Positions 5,800-14,553 of a stretch of 14,677 bases of DNA are shown one piece after another. Numbering within the stretch: position 1 is the first letter of the stretch; every line of letters starts with the position of its first letter. Below the pieces are notes generated by a model, which did no database searches, was not told the DNA's origin, and saw only the letters and a list, made by a program, of their open reading frames with translations. A program made the position numbers and the translations under genes. This stretch comes from Bacteroidota bacterium (GTDB lineage: Bacteria; Bacteroidota; Ignavibacteria; SZUA-365). The stretch is taken from assembly GCA_023432805.1 (NCBI GenBank), contig JAEYUG010000020.1, forward strand, positions 1 to 14,677, read 5' to 3'.

Positions 5800-7920
5800 T
5801 CTGATTTCCAGCGGCTCCGACGGCACCGCCTTGCGTCCCGCACCGTCGACGGCCACCACCCGATACCACACCCGACCAGCATCCCGCGCGCGCGCATCGT
5901 CATCGACGAAGCGGGTCGCGGGATGTTTCGTTTCACCCACCTCGACATACGACGCGCCGTCGAGGCTGCGCAGGATCGTGTAGGATCCCGCTGCGCGGGG
6001 ATCGCCCATCACCGGCTCCCGGCTCGCGCTCCACGTGATGTGCACCGGCGTGCCGCGCAATCCGGGGGAAGCGTCGCCTGACGCAGCTGCGGCTGCAGCG
6101 GCTTCCCCCGTGCGAGACGGGACGCGCAGACCGGTGACGCGGGAGGGGGGCAGATCCCCCACACCCGCACCCCGCACGATGCGCACGGTCGTCACGCCGC
6201 GCAGACTGTCGTGCGAAAGGACGTGGAGTCCGATGGGGTCGGACGGGGGAACGAGGCGATCGCGGTTCCATACTGCGAGCGGGGGATTCGACCAGGGGGT
6301 CAGGACGTCGCCCGCGATGAAGAGGTCCCACATGTCGCCGACATTGTCGTTGGCGGGCGTGGCGTCGTCGAGACAGTTGCTGCAGTGGCGCAGGGGTCCC
6401 CGTGCCGGGGACTCGCCCGCAGGCCGCGGCCAGTACCCGGCAAGGTACCAACGTCCTGCAGCACCCGCGTAGATGCGCTCGCGCTCGTCGTAGCCGCCGT
6501 AGGCATCGGCGCTGTCGCGCACGAGCACGTCGCGCACGTTGTATTGCACGGTGGCTGCGTCGGTCGTGTCGACGCGCCAGTGGAAGCGGCCGTCGGCCGA
6601 CAGCATCCGCACCTTCGACATGAAGAGCGCGCGGTCGTCGGTCAGCAGGTGGGTGACGAGCAGACCGGGACGCCAACGCGCGTGCGCGCCATTGTATGGG
6701 GCCCAGCGGGATTCGAACTCGCCGAGCCATCCGCGCTGCTCGACAAGCACGGCCTGTGTCGTGCCGGGAAGTTCGATGCGCAGGGCGCGGATCCGGTCGT
6801 CTCCCGTGGCACTCTGATCATGCAGCTCGATGGTCACATCACGCTCGTCGACACGCACGACGCGCAGTCCGGCACCCTCGCCCAGCCAACCGAGCCGGAT
6901 TTTCTCGTAGGAATGATGATGCCCGTAGGCGTTGCCGCTGTTGACCGCATACCCGGTCAGGTAACTGCCATAGCGGTTCGGTGCGAGATACATGCCCCCG
7001 TCGCCGAAATGCCCCGCGCCGAAATGGTAGTGTGAGAATTCGTGCACGAGCACGCCGGTGATGCTGGGCGCGCCGCCCGCCTTCCCCTCGTCGTGCATGG
7101 TCACGGGCTTGTGCGCGTTGTTGTCGAAGAGCATCAGTCCGCTCGCCGATCCGTGCACCGCTCCGGCAATGCCCTGCACCCGCACACCGCGCTGTACGAA
7201 GGGCTCGCCGGGCAGGTTGAAGTCCGCGGCCGCGCGCGTGATGCGTCGCCAGGGGAAGGTCGGCGTGCGGCCGTCGGCATGGGGACGCGGGGTGTCGTCG
7301 ACGGTGCGCATGATGAACCAGATCATGTCGACGATGCTGTCGGGCTCGGCGCGATGCTGATGATCGACCGCAGACGTCCAGTTGTCGTAGCGCGACAGAT
7401 CCACGCGGTGTGCACCCTTCGGATCGGTCAGCGTCGTCAGCGCCTCGCGGATGATCGCGCCCCGCGCAGCCACGTCGTCGCCCGGGATCTCCGTGTGATA
7501 GTACGCCTCCGGATGGGCGAGCGTCACGTACCGCACATCGCCGGTGAGCACGAAGCGTCCGTCGCTGTTCTCGTGATAGTAGGCGCTGACGTTGCGGGGA
7601 TGCGTGCCGATCTGCTCGGGAGTCGCATCGACGATCGTCGACGCCCACTGCGGCAGCACCGCGGCGTCGGGCCACGTGGCCGTCGGCGCGGTCTCGTCTG
7701 CGAAGCGCGCAAACACGACAAGCACACGGAACTCCCCGTCACCCGTCACCGACGGCTTGTGACGCCCCCCGACGGGAAACGGCCACGCGGTCTGTACCTG
7801 CATCGGCGCGCGGCGCAGCGGTCGTGCACGCTGGGGGGAACCGTCCGGTGCGGACGAGGCACAAGCCGCGACGAGCACGGCGCACACAGCCGCAATACAC
7901 AGGGGAAGCACTCGGTGCAT
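5794..7920 (-). CDS. M6-like zinc metalloprotease lipoprotein with C-terminal FnIII domain
   Basis: A 708-aa exported protein. The N-terminus is a lipoprotein signal (hydrophobic 4-19, lipobox VAAC with C20). Family features of M6 (immune inhibitor A-like) peptidases: EFRVLVVFARFAD (63-75), VSAYYHENSDGRFVLTGDV (111-129), zinc motif HEFSH (293-297) followed by H304 and D306, and YEKIRLGWLG (338-347). A C-S-N-C pair (513-516) could be a disulfide or metal site. A fibronectin type III-like module occupies about 591-706, interrupted by a poly-Ala linker (607-613). It would be anchored in the outer or cytoplasmic membrane and degrade extracellular protein; substrate unknown. The ATG at 7920 has the best Shine-Dalgarno in the window and starts 1 nt past the glnE stop; the open frame up to 8064 lies inside glnE and lacks a signal. 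Confidence 0.87.
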   Translation of the reverse strand: MHRVLPLCIAAVCAVLVAACASSAPDGSPQRARPLRRAPMQVQTAWPFPVGGRHKPSVTGDGEFRVLVVFARFADETAPTATWPDAAVLPQWASTIVDATPEQIGTHPRNVSAYYHENSDGRFVLTGDVRYVTLAHPEAYYHTEIPGDDVAARGAIIREALTTLTDPKGAHRVDLSRYDNWTSAVDHQHRAEPDSIVDMIWFIMRTVDDTPRPHADGRTPTFPWRRITRAAADFNLPGEPFVQRGVRVQGIAGAVHGSASGLMLFDNNAHKPVTMHDEGKAGGAPSITGVLVHEFSHYHFGAGHFGDGGMYLAPNRYGSYLTGYAVNSGNAYGHHHSYEKIRLGWLGEGAGLRVVRVDERDVTIELHDQSATGDDRIRALRIELPGTTQAVLVEQRGWLGEFESRWAPYNGAHARWRPGLLVTHLLTDDRALFMSKVRMLSADGRFHWRVDTTDAATVQYNVRDVLVRDSADAYGGYDERERIYAGAAGRWYLAGYWPRPAGESPARGPLRHCSNCLDDATPANDNVGDMWDLFIAGDVLTPWSNPPLAVWNRDRLVPPSDPIGLHVLSHDSLRGVTTVRIVRGAGVGDLPPSRVTGLRVPSRTGEAAAAAAASGDASPGLRGTPVHITWSASREPVMGDPRAAGSYTILRSLDGASYVEVGETKHPATRFVDDDARARDAGRVWYRVVAVDGAGRKAVPSEPLEIRR

Positions 7921-7921
7921 G

Positions 7922-10777
7922 TCAGATCTCCTTTGCGCCCCATGAGCGCATGAGTGTGAGCAGCGCCGCACGCGTGGTCGCGCGCACACGCCGGAGTTCG
8001 GCGAACAACTGGTCCGTCTCGCGTACACCCGCCGCGCGTGCAAGCAGCGTGCGCTGTGCGTCATCCTGTGGCACGAGGTTCGACGGCGTGTCGATCACCA
8101 GACGCAGGTGCAGCTGCAGCGTGCGCAGCATGCGGTAGCCGTCACGAAGCACTGCAAAACACTCGCGCTCGTGCATGCCTGTAGCGGTGTCATCCTCAAC
8201 CGTGTCAAGCGCGACAGCAGCGTCAAGCGCGGCGAAGGTGTTCGCCATCGGCGTGGGGAGGGAAGGTGATGCGCACAGGATCCGGTACTGCACCGCGAAC
8301 TCCGCATCGACGAGTCCCCCATCACTGATCTTCAGATCGAAGTGCTCCGGCGAGCGGAAGCGGTTCACGGGTTCCATCGCCCGCCGCATCGCGAGCATCT
8401 CGTCTGCTGCCCCGGCCCGGGTGTGCATGGTGGCGAGGGCCTCTGAGAAAAGGAGCTGCACGTCCTCCATAAGCCGCGCACTACCGGCGATGGGCCGCAT
8501 CCTCACGAGACTCTGCCGCTCCCATGGCGAGGCACGCTCGGCCAGATAGCGGCGGTAGGCATCGAGCGACGGAACGAGGGGACTCCTCCTGCCCTCCGGC
8601 CGCAGGCGTGCATCGACGGTGTACACGGGTTCCGGCGCGCCCGCCACCGAAAACGCCGCCAGGAAGCGCGCAGCCGCGTCCTGCGCGTCGGCGAGGCTGA
8701 ACGACGCATCGGGCTCTGCGACGAACACGACATCGAGATCGCTGCCCGGCATGAGCTCGCGCGATCCGTACTTGCCCAGCGCGATGAGACACATCGGCGC
8801 CGCGCCGACCGTCTCGGCAAAGAGTCCGCGCACGACGTGATCCGCCGTATCGCTCATCATCGCACCGAGCATGGCGATATCGATGCCGCCCAGTGCCCAG
8901 CGCGCAACGGCATCGGTGTCGCGCACGAGACGCAGGGTCGCGGCACCGAGCTGCATGTCGGCGTCACGCGCCCACCCTCCGAACGCGGCATCGAGCACGA
9001 TCGGTGCGGTGATGATGCGCCGCAGCTGCACAGGCGCGCGCGCGGCGAGGGCGACCAGAAAGGGTCGGGTGCGAGGATGCTCGAGATACGCGATGATGTG
9101 CTCGGCGCTCGGTGCTCCGTTGACGAGTTGCTCGAGGGACCGCAGGGCATTGTCGGGAAGCATCGTCGCCGCAAGCGCCGGCACGAGGTCCCGCAGCATG
9201 TGTGCGGCACGCATGCGCAGTGAGGCGGTGTGGGGCTTCCGCAGGCGGCCGCGGCCGAGCACGTCGACGAGGTCGACAGCGGTGGCGGGATCCGCGAAGC
9301 CGAGGTCCGCGAGCCGGCGCTCCGTCCATCCCCCGCCCTCATCCTCACGAAGTGCAAACACCGCTGCAGTCACGGCACACACATCCGCGCGCACGCGCGC
9401 GATGACATCGTCGAGTGCTGCAGCATCCTCGAATCCGAGCGCCCAGGCTATGCGTCGGCGTCCGTCGTCGTCGTCGGGCAGCGTGTGGGTCTGCTCGAAG
9501 GCGTCGAGCTGCAGCATGTGCTCGGTGCGGCGCAGCACGCGATAGGCGTCGCGCAGCCGTCCGGCTTCGTCGTCGGTCAGATGTCCCGCAACAGCGAGCG
9601 CGTCGATGGCGGCGAGACTGCCCGCCGCGCGCAGGCGCCGATCGCCGCCGTGGATGAGCTGCAGGGCCTGCACCGCGAATTCGATGGAGCGGATGCCGCC
9701 CGCGCAGTGCTTGACATCCTGCGTGCGGTGCTGCCGCTCGCGCAGCCGTGCGTCGATGCCGGCGAGCAGATCCGAGGGCGCGGCGAGTATCGTGCGGGGA
9801 TGCACGAAGGCGTCGAGATCGGCAAGGAGGTTGTCGCCGAATGCGAGTGCCTCGTCGTCGGATGTGCCGCACCCTGCAACGACCCGGGCCTTGAGCAGCA
9901 TCTGCCGCTCCCATTGCGCGCCGCGGCTCTCATAGTACGCGACGCTCGCAGCACGCGAGAGCGCCAGTGCGCCGTGTGCGCCGTCGGGTCGCAGACGGAA
10001 GTCCGTGCGGTAGAAGAATCCGTCGCGATCATGTGTGGTGAGCAGGTGGATCAGCAGCTCGATCGTACGCACAGCAAGATCGTGCGTGGTCACGATGGCC
10101 GTGCGCGTCTCGAAGTCGCCGTAGACGGCCATCAGATCGATGTCGGAACTGTAGTTGAGCTCTCCCCCGCCGAGCTTGCCGAGCGCAATGATCACAAGCG
10201 GTGTGTCGAGCCGCGCAGCGTGGCGCTCTTCGACACGCGCACAGGCATGTGCCGTGAGCACGCGCACGACGGCGTCTGCCAGATGCGAGAGAACGGTGGT
10301 CGTCTCCTCGAGCGTGGCACGGCCCGTGAGGTCGCGAGCGATGACCCCGAGCATTTCCCGGCGGTGCCAGCGTTTGAGCGCGGCGATACGCCGCTCCTCG
10401 CGGTCAAAGGCATCGAAGGCGGCGCGTGCGGAGGCATGCAGATCGGCAGCAGTGGGACGCTCCTCGAGCCCGCCCCCATCGCTGAGCCAGCGGAAGAGCT
10501 GGGGATCACGTACCAGCAGGTCCGCGGCATATCCCGACACGCCGACCAGGCGGACGAACAGCGGTGCGAGGGCGGGACGCCGCAGAACATCGTCGATCAC
10601 CGTTGATGCGGAAAACGACGCCTCGAGGTACCGGTCGAGATGCACGAGCACGCGCCGCGCATCGGGAACCCCGGCCAGCACCTCGTTGAGCATCGCGTCG
10701 AAACGCTCCGCGCCGCGTTCCACCACCGACGCAGCCCGCGCCAACACACGCGCCCGCAGGTCGGCCGCCACGGTCAC
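7922..10777 (-). CDS. glnE: glutamine synthetase adenylyltransferase / adenylyl-removing enzyme
   Basis: Bifunctional cytosolic enzyme that adds AMP to a tyrosine of glutamine synthetase or removes it by phosphorolysis, normally directed by PII and glutamine. It is 951 aa, as in E. coli (946). Two nucleotidyltransferase halves are visible: N-terminal LGKLGGGELNYSSDIDL (199-215) with D212/D214, FRLRPDG (260-266) and GGIRSIEFAVQ (360-370); C-terminal LGKYGSRELMPGSDLDV (667-683) with D680/D682, DARLRPEGRRSPLV (722-735) and GGLVDAEFAVQY (820-831). The helical C-terminus runs to 951. The start is GTG at 10777, overlapping the upstream TGA as GTGA; a GGAG lies too close to act normally, so coupling to the preceding gene is likely. 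No glnA, glnB or glnD is in the window. S364 stands where many relatives have an acidic residue. Confidence 0.95.
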   Translation of the reverse strand: MTVAADLRARVLARAASVVERGAERFDAMLNEVLAGVPDARRVLVHLDRYLEASFSASTVIDDVLRRPALAPLFVRLVGVSGYAADLLVRDPQLFRWLSDGGGLEERPTAADLHASARAAFDAFDREERRIAALKRWHRREMLGVIARDLTGRATLEETTTVLSHLADAVVRVLTAHACARVEERHAARLDTPLVIIALGKLGGGELNYSSDIDLMAVYGDFETRTAIVTTHDLAVRTIELLIHLLTTHDRDGFFYRTDFRLRPDGAHGALALSRAASVAYYESRGAQWERQMLLKARVVAGCGTSDDEALAFGDNLLADLDAFVHPRTILAAPSDLLAGIDARLRERQHRTQDVKHCAGGIRSIEFAVQALQLIHGGDRRLRAAGSLAAIDALAVAGHLTDDEAGRLRDAYRVLRRTEHMLQLDAFEQTHTLPDDDDGRRRIAWALGFEDAAALDDVIARVRADVCAVTAAVFALREDEGGGWTERRLADLGFADPATAVDLVDVLGRGRLRKPHTASLRMRAAHMLRDLVPALAATMLPDNALRSLEQLVNGAPSAEHIIAYLEHPRTRPFLVALAARAPVQLRRIITAPIVLDAAFGGWARDADMQLGAATLRLVRDTDAVARWALGGIDIAMLGAMMSDTADHVVRGLFAETVGAAPMCLIALGKYGSRELMPGSDLDVVFVAEPDASFSLADAQDAAARFLAAFSVAGAPEPVYTVDARLRPEGRRSPLVPSLDAYRRYLAERASPWERQSLVRMRPIAGSARLMEDVQLLFSEALATMHTRAGAADEMLAMRRAMEPVNRFRSPEHFDLKISDGGLVDAEFAVQYRILCASPSLPTPMANTFAALDAAVALDTVEDDTATGMHERECFAVLRDGYRMLRTLQLHLRLVIDTPSNLVPQDDAQRTLLARAAGVRETDQLFAELRRVRATTRAALLTLMRSWGAKEI
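7928..7934 (-). promoter_or_regulatory. strong Shine-Dalgarno for the M6-like lipoprotein gene
   Basis: On the minus strand AAAGGAG (7934-7928) lies 7 nt before the ATG at 7920, inside the last codons of glnE. It decides the start of the lipoprotein gene and allows independent initiation despite the 1-nt gap to the glnE stop. Confidence 0.75.
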
Positions 10778-12492
10778 TCTCCGGGCGCGAACGCCCGCAG
10801 CATGCGCATGCCACCGACTTCGAAGACGTACCGCTCGATCTCCGCCGGGAGTTTCGCCCGCTCGATCCCCACGATGTAGGTGCCCGGCTCGCTCTCCTCG
10901 TCGACCAGAATCGCTGCCTCCGCCCCGCGTGTGTCCAGCAGCCGCAAGCGTACAGGACCGCGCTCCGCCACGGTGTAGGCGATGAGCACGAGTCCGGCGG
11001 GACCGAGTATCGGAGTCGACACTCCGTTTTCCGGAAGCGCGATCGACGGTGCGGGCAGCCTGCGTGCGATCGCCGGCATCGATGCTGTCGCCTCGCTCTC
11101 GTTGCCCGAGCGGTCGAGTGCGGTCACCGCGTACTCATCGTCGGGCACGGCTTCCGCATCGGTGTAGGCGGTCGTGGTGGAAGGAAGAATGCCGAGGATG
11201 GATGCGGGATCCTCCGTCGTCATTCCGCCACGTAGACGATGCACGACGTACATCCACGCTCCCTCCCCATCGGAAGCCGTCGCCGGCGCCTGCCATGTGA
11301 GTCGAACCGCGCTGCTGCGTTCGACCGCCAGTGCGCGCGGGGGATTCGGGCGCACGTGGTCGCGCCAGGTGTTGGCCGGCGGAAGGGCGCGCGTGGCGTA
11401 GCGGCCGCCGAACGCGCCGTCGGCGATGTGGGCGTAGCGGAAGAAGACCCCGCCGTCGGCACCGCCCGCGCGGCAGGCGTCGATGTGCTCGCCGAGCCAG
11501 CGCTTGACGTCGTCCTTGTACGGGGCCATGCCGATGAAGACGTGGCGGCCTGCGGCGGCGCGGGACCAGTCCTTCACCAGCGATTCGAAGTCGATCGTGC
11601 TGCCGCGGGCGCGCAGGCCCCAGTACACCTGCGGCGCGACATAGTCGATCAGTCCCTCGCGCAACCAGGCACGTGAATCCTGCGCAATCGCATGCAGCCC
11701 CTGCCAGCCGCGCGCGGTCGGCAGGTTCTCGTAGATCCCGATGGGGGCGGCGCCGATGCGCACGCGCGGCTTGATGCGCGCGATGCGTTGCGAGGCCTCG
11801 CGCACGAAGGCGGTGACGTTCGCACGCCGCCAGTCGGCCTTCGATCCGCCGCGGCCGAAGCGGCGCCAAGTCTCATCGTCCGCAAAATCCGCGTCGGGAT
11901 AGCGCACGTAGTCGAGGTGCATCGCGTCGATGTCGTAACGACGGGCGATGTCGACCGCAACATCGACGCACCAGGCGCGGGCCTCCGGGATGCCCGGATC
12001 GAGCCACACATCGCTGCCGTAGGATCGCACCCACGAGGGATGGCGCACGGCGATGTGCGTGGGTTGTGCCGACTGCGGCACCGCCCCGCCGCTCCAGACC
12101 TTGAAGACGTTGAACCATGCATGAAGCTCGAGTCCCCGCTTGTGACACTCGTCAACGGCGAAGGCGAGGGGATCCCAGCCCGGATCGCGCCCGAAGCTCC
12201 CGGTCAGCTCCGAGGCCCAGGGCTCGCGCTCGGACGCATAGAACGCATTGCCGCGTGAGCGCACCTGGAAGAACACGGCATTGAGCTTCATCGCGACGAT
12301 GCGGTCGAGGATCGCCGTGAGCGAGCGCTTCTGCGCATCGAGATTGCCGCGGTCGGCCGCGGCCGGCCAGTCGAGTCCCGACAGCGTCGTCAGCCAAACC
12401 CCGCGCAGTTCCCGCCGCGGTGCCTGCTGCGCGGAGGCCGTCGCCGCACACAGACACCATGCGACGCAGACGAGAAGCAGTGCGCGGCGCAT
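10774..12492 (-). CDS. exported GHL10-type (family 10-like) glycosyl hydrolase with FnIII and sorting-like C-terminal domain
   Basis: A 572-aa secreted protein. Signal peptide about 1-21 (RRALLLVCVAWCLCAATASA, cleavage near ASA/Q). The catalytic (beta/alpha)8-type domain, about 27-370, has the family signature ELRGVWLTTLSGLDWP (28-43), AVFFQVRSRGNAFY (72-85), ELHAWFNVF (122-130), WLDPGIPEAR (163-172), MHLDYVRYPD (191-200) and IDYVAPQVYWG (282-292). Relatives (GHL10/DUF187, YngK-like) act on cell-wall or other polysaccharides; the substrate here is unknown. An FnIII-like module follows (about 382-475). Residues 481-570 resemble FlgD/type IX sorting-type domains (VRLRLLDTRGAEAAILVDEE, GTYIVGI, MRMLRAF), suggesting surface export. 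The ATG at 12492 is 3 nt beyond the preceding stop, and its own stop overlaps glnE by 4 nt. Confidence 0.87.
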   Translation of the reverse strand: MRRALLLVCVAWCLCAATASAQQAPRRELRGVWLTTLSGLDWPAAADRGNLDAQKRSLTAILDRIVAMKLNAVFFQVRSRGNAFYASEREPWASELTGSFGRDPGWDPLAFAVDECHKRGLELHAWFNVFKVWSGGAVPQSAQPTHIAVRHPSWVRSYGSDVWLDPGIPEARAWCVDVAVDIARRYDIDAMHLDYVRYPDADFADDETWRRFGRGGSKADWRRANVTAFVREASQRIARIKPRVRIGAAPIGIYENLPTARGWQGLHAIAQDSRAWLREGLIDYVAPQVYWGLRARGSTIDFESLVKDWSRAAAGRHVFIGMAPYKDDVKRWLGEHIDACRAGGADGGVFFRYAHIADGAFGGRYATRALPPANTWRDHVRPNPPRALAVERSSAVRLTWQAPATASDGEGAWMYVVHRLRGGMTTEDPASILGILPSTTTAYTDAEAVPDDEYAVTALDRSGNESEATASMPAIARRLPAPSIALPENGVSTPILGPAGLVLIAYTVAERGPVRLRLLDTRGAEAAILVDEESEPGTYIVGIERAKLPAEIERYVFEVGGMRMLRAFAPGE

Positions 12493-12495
12493 CCG

Positions 12496-14511
12496 CTACT
12501 GCTGTACGTCCTGTTGCACGCGCATCGTCGAAAGGCCCATGCGACGTGCGCTGTCGAGTCCGTGTTCGACGATCAGCCGCGAGTAGCTGTCCTTCACTTG
12601 CTGCGAATTCGGCAGCAGCTGTTCGGCGCGCTCGAGCATCGTGTACGCGTTCGTGTACTCCCTGCGTCCCGTCATGATATCGCCCATCGGCACCATTGCC
12701 GCACCGTAGTCGGGATGCAGCTCGAGCGCCTGCGCAAGGAACTCCGCTGCCTGCGTCGTGTCGTTCATCGCGAGGAAGCAGACTCCGACGAGCGTGTTCG
12801 TGCGCGCGGAAAGAGGATCGAGTTTCATGGCACGATCGAGCGCTGCGAGCGCCGTCGTGTACTGCCGGCTCTGCATCCACCGCACCGCCTCGACCACGAG
12901 CGCGCTTGCCGGCTGCGCCATGATGTGCGTGCGCCCCGCCACATACGGGTACACCTCCATGATCTCCGGATACCGCAGACTGGTCTGGAACAGGTGATTC
13001 ACATTCACCACCTCGAAGCGTTCACGCAGCGTGGCCACGTGGGTCACACCGCTTCCGCGCATGTAGGCGTCGATCTTCGAGAGATCGCCTTCGGTGGACG
13101 CGAGCGCGGGCGTGTGCGCACCGGTGATGTCGACCACCGCGCGCCGTCCCACCTGTGCGAACGCGCCCGGCAGATGCGTGGCCACGACGGCATTGTCGGC
13201 CGTGTTGTCGGCCATCCACTGCGCAGCCGCCACACCGCGGTCGAGCGTATAGCGCACCGCCGCGTAGTGGGTCGTGCGGGACTCGCTCCACGCAGCAAGC
13301 GCGGTCACCACCGCAATCGCGTACACGATGATCGACAGCGCATTCCCTGCCGAACGTACCGCGCCGAGGGGAATCGCCTCCGCCAGCAGCCCGAAGCATG
13401 CGCGCACACCCCAGACACCCGCCAGCACGACCACCGGCATGAGCGGCATGAACGCGTCGTCGAAGGGCTGCGGGTAGAGGACCCAGTATGCGAGAGACAC
13501 GCCGCCGATCCACAGCACAAGCGGCAGCACCGAGGGCATGCGGCGTTTCACCATATCGCGCACGAGCGCGATGAGCGAGATCACGAGAAATGCGAGCAGG
13601 ACCGTGGCCCCCGGATGCGCGAAGCTGAACCAGACCATGGCGGGATACGAGCTGCCCGGCACAGCGCGGAACGTCGCCATGCGTGCGGCGATGCTAGTGG
13701 GAAGGATCGTCCCGCCGACGAACAGGTTGAAGGCTGCGTAAGCCACGATGCCCGCGGCGAGCGCCAGCATGCCCCCGCGGAGTCCTTCCGGCAACGCAGG
13801 CCCCGCCTGGGAAGCTTCCGCACGCGCGAGGCGGCTCTGCCAGACCGCGGCCAGCGCGAGCGCCACAGCAAGCACGAGGGCTTCGGGACGCATCCACACC
13901 GCCAGTGCCATGAGCATGCCCGCGAGCGTTCCGCGTCGCAGCTGCCAGGCATGGAAGGCTCCGAGCAGCAGCGCGGCATTGAGCATCGTGCCCAGTCCGC
14001 TCACCGCCGTGGCCTGCATGTGCGGCACGAGAATCGTGACGCACGCAGCCGTTGCAGCGAGCCAGTGTTCGCGTGGGAAGAGATGGATGCCGATGCGAAA
14101 GACGAGCACCGCGACCACGGCGAAGGAGCCGATGCCCACCACGGCTGCGAGCGTGAACGCATCCCCGACGAGGAAGCCGAGCACGCCGATGACGAGCACG
14201 TAGAGCGGTGCGATGGCGCCGGCGGCGCTCTCCATGGCGGGGTGCAGCGCCCAGACGCCCGCCTCGGTGAACGTGCGCGCATAGGCGAAGGGAACGTATG
14301 CGTCATCGATCGGGAATCCCGTGCCCGAGAGCATCGCATCCATGGGCAGCGCATACAGCAGTCCTGCGCCGACCGCGAGTGCTGCCAGCGCGATGGCGAC
14401 GATGCGCCGACGCGCGTCATTGAACGTATACGGAAGTTCGAGCGCCGCGGAGTCGCGCCCGCCCGTCGCACGGGATCGAGAAGAACGTTGAGACTGAGCT
14501 TTCATGGCCAT
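12496..14511 (-). CDS. GT-C-type polytopic glycosyltransferase-like protein with C-terminal TPR repeats
   Basis: A 671-aa protein with a short basic N-terminus and about eleven hydrophobic segments (from about residue 37 to 408). Then follow a soluble region and three tetratricopeptide-like repeats (about 538-639, e.g. ALAALDRAMKLDPLSA and AAEFLAQALELHPDYGAA). The first periplasmic loop has GFPIDDAYVPFAYARTF with D69-D70, the position of the acidic pair in GT-C enzymes using polyprenyl-phosphate sugars, followed by ALHP...AGAIAPLYVLVI. Also typical are MRPEAL (207-212) and the domain GRRAVVDITGAHTP. Likely role: transfer of a sugar onto an envelope glycan, lipid or protein; donor and acceptor unknown. 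ATGs at 14511 and 14505 are both possible; a TTG at 14544 is less likely. It heads the GT-C, GHL10, glnE, M6 run. Confidence 0.8.
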   Translation of the reverse strand: MAMKAQSQRSSRSRATGGRDSAALELPYTFNDARRRIVAIALAALAVGAGLLYALPMDAMLSGTGFPIDDAYVPFAYARTFTEAGVWALHPAMESAAGAIAPLYVLVIGVLGFLVGDAFTLAAVVGIGSFAVVAVLVFRIGIHLFPREHWLAATAACVTILVPHMQATAVSGLGTMLNAALLLGAFHAWQLRRGTLAGMLMALAVWMRPEALVLAVALALAAVWQSRLARAEASQAGPALPEGLRGGMLALAAGIVAYAAFNLFVGGTILPTSIAARMATFRAVPGSSYPAMVWFSFAHPGATVLLAFLVISLIALVRDMVKRRMPSVLPLVLWIGGVSLAYWVLYPQPFDDAFMPLMPVVVLAGVWGVRACFGLLAEAIPLGAVRSAGNALSIIVYAIAVVTALAAWSESRTTHYAAVRYTLDRGVAAAQWMADNTADNAVVATHLPGAFAQVGRRAVVDITGAHTPALASTEGDLSKIDAYMRGSGVTHVATLRERFEVVNVNHLFQTSLRYPEIMEVYPYVAGRTHIMAQPASALVVEAVRWMQSRQYTTALAALDRAMKLDPLSARTNTLVGVCFLAMNDTTQAAEFLAQALELHPDYGAAMVPMGDIMTGRREYTNAYTMLERAEQLLPNSQQVKDSYSRLIVEHGLDSARRMGLSTMRVQQDVQQ

Positions 14512-14542
14512 CGAGAAAAAATGCGGATGCAGACAACCCCGC

Positions 14543-14548
14543 AATATA
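14543..14548 (-). promoter_or_regulatory. possible -10 element before the GT-C gene
   Basis: On the minus strand TATATT (14548-14543) differs from TATAAT at one base and sits in the only AT-rich patch between the repeat array and the gene, about 31 nt before the ATG at 14511. A -35 at 17 nt would fall inside the first array unit and shows no TTGACA likeness, so the call is weak. Confidence 0.25.
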
Positions 14549-14553
14549 CAAAA

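Noticed and set aside
7921..8064. Upstream extension of the M6-like protein to 8064
   Set aside because: It overlaps the glnE 3' end and would bury the lipoprotein signal peptide; the ATG at 7920 has a strong Shine-Dalgarno.
9230..10606. 458-aa plus-strand open frame inside glnE
   Set aside because: It is antisense to glnE, which has all its motifs. Long antisense frames are expected in GC-rich coding DNA and this one shows no recognisable domain.
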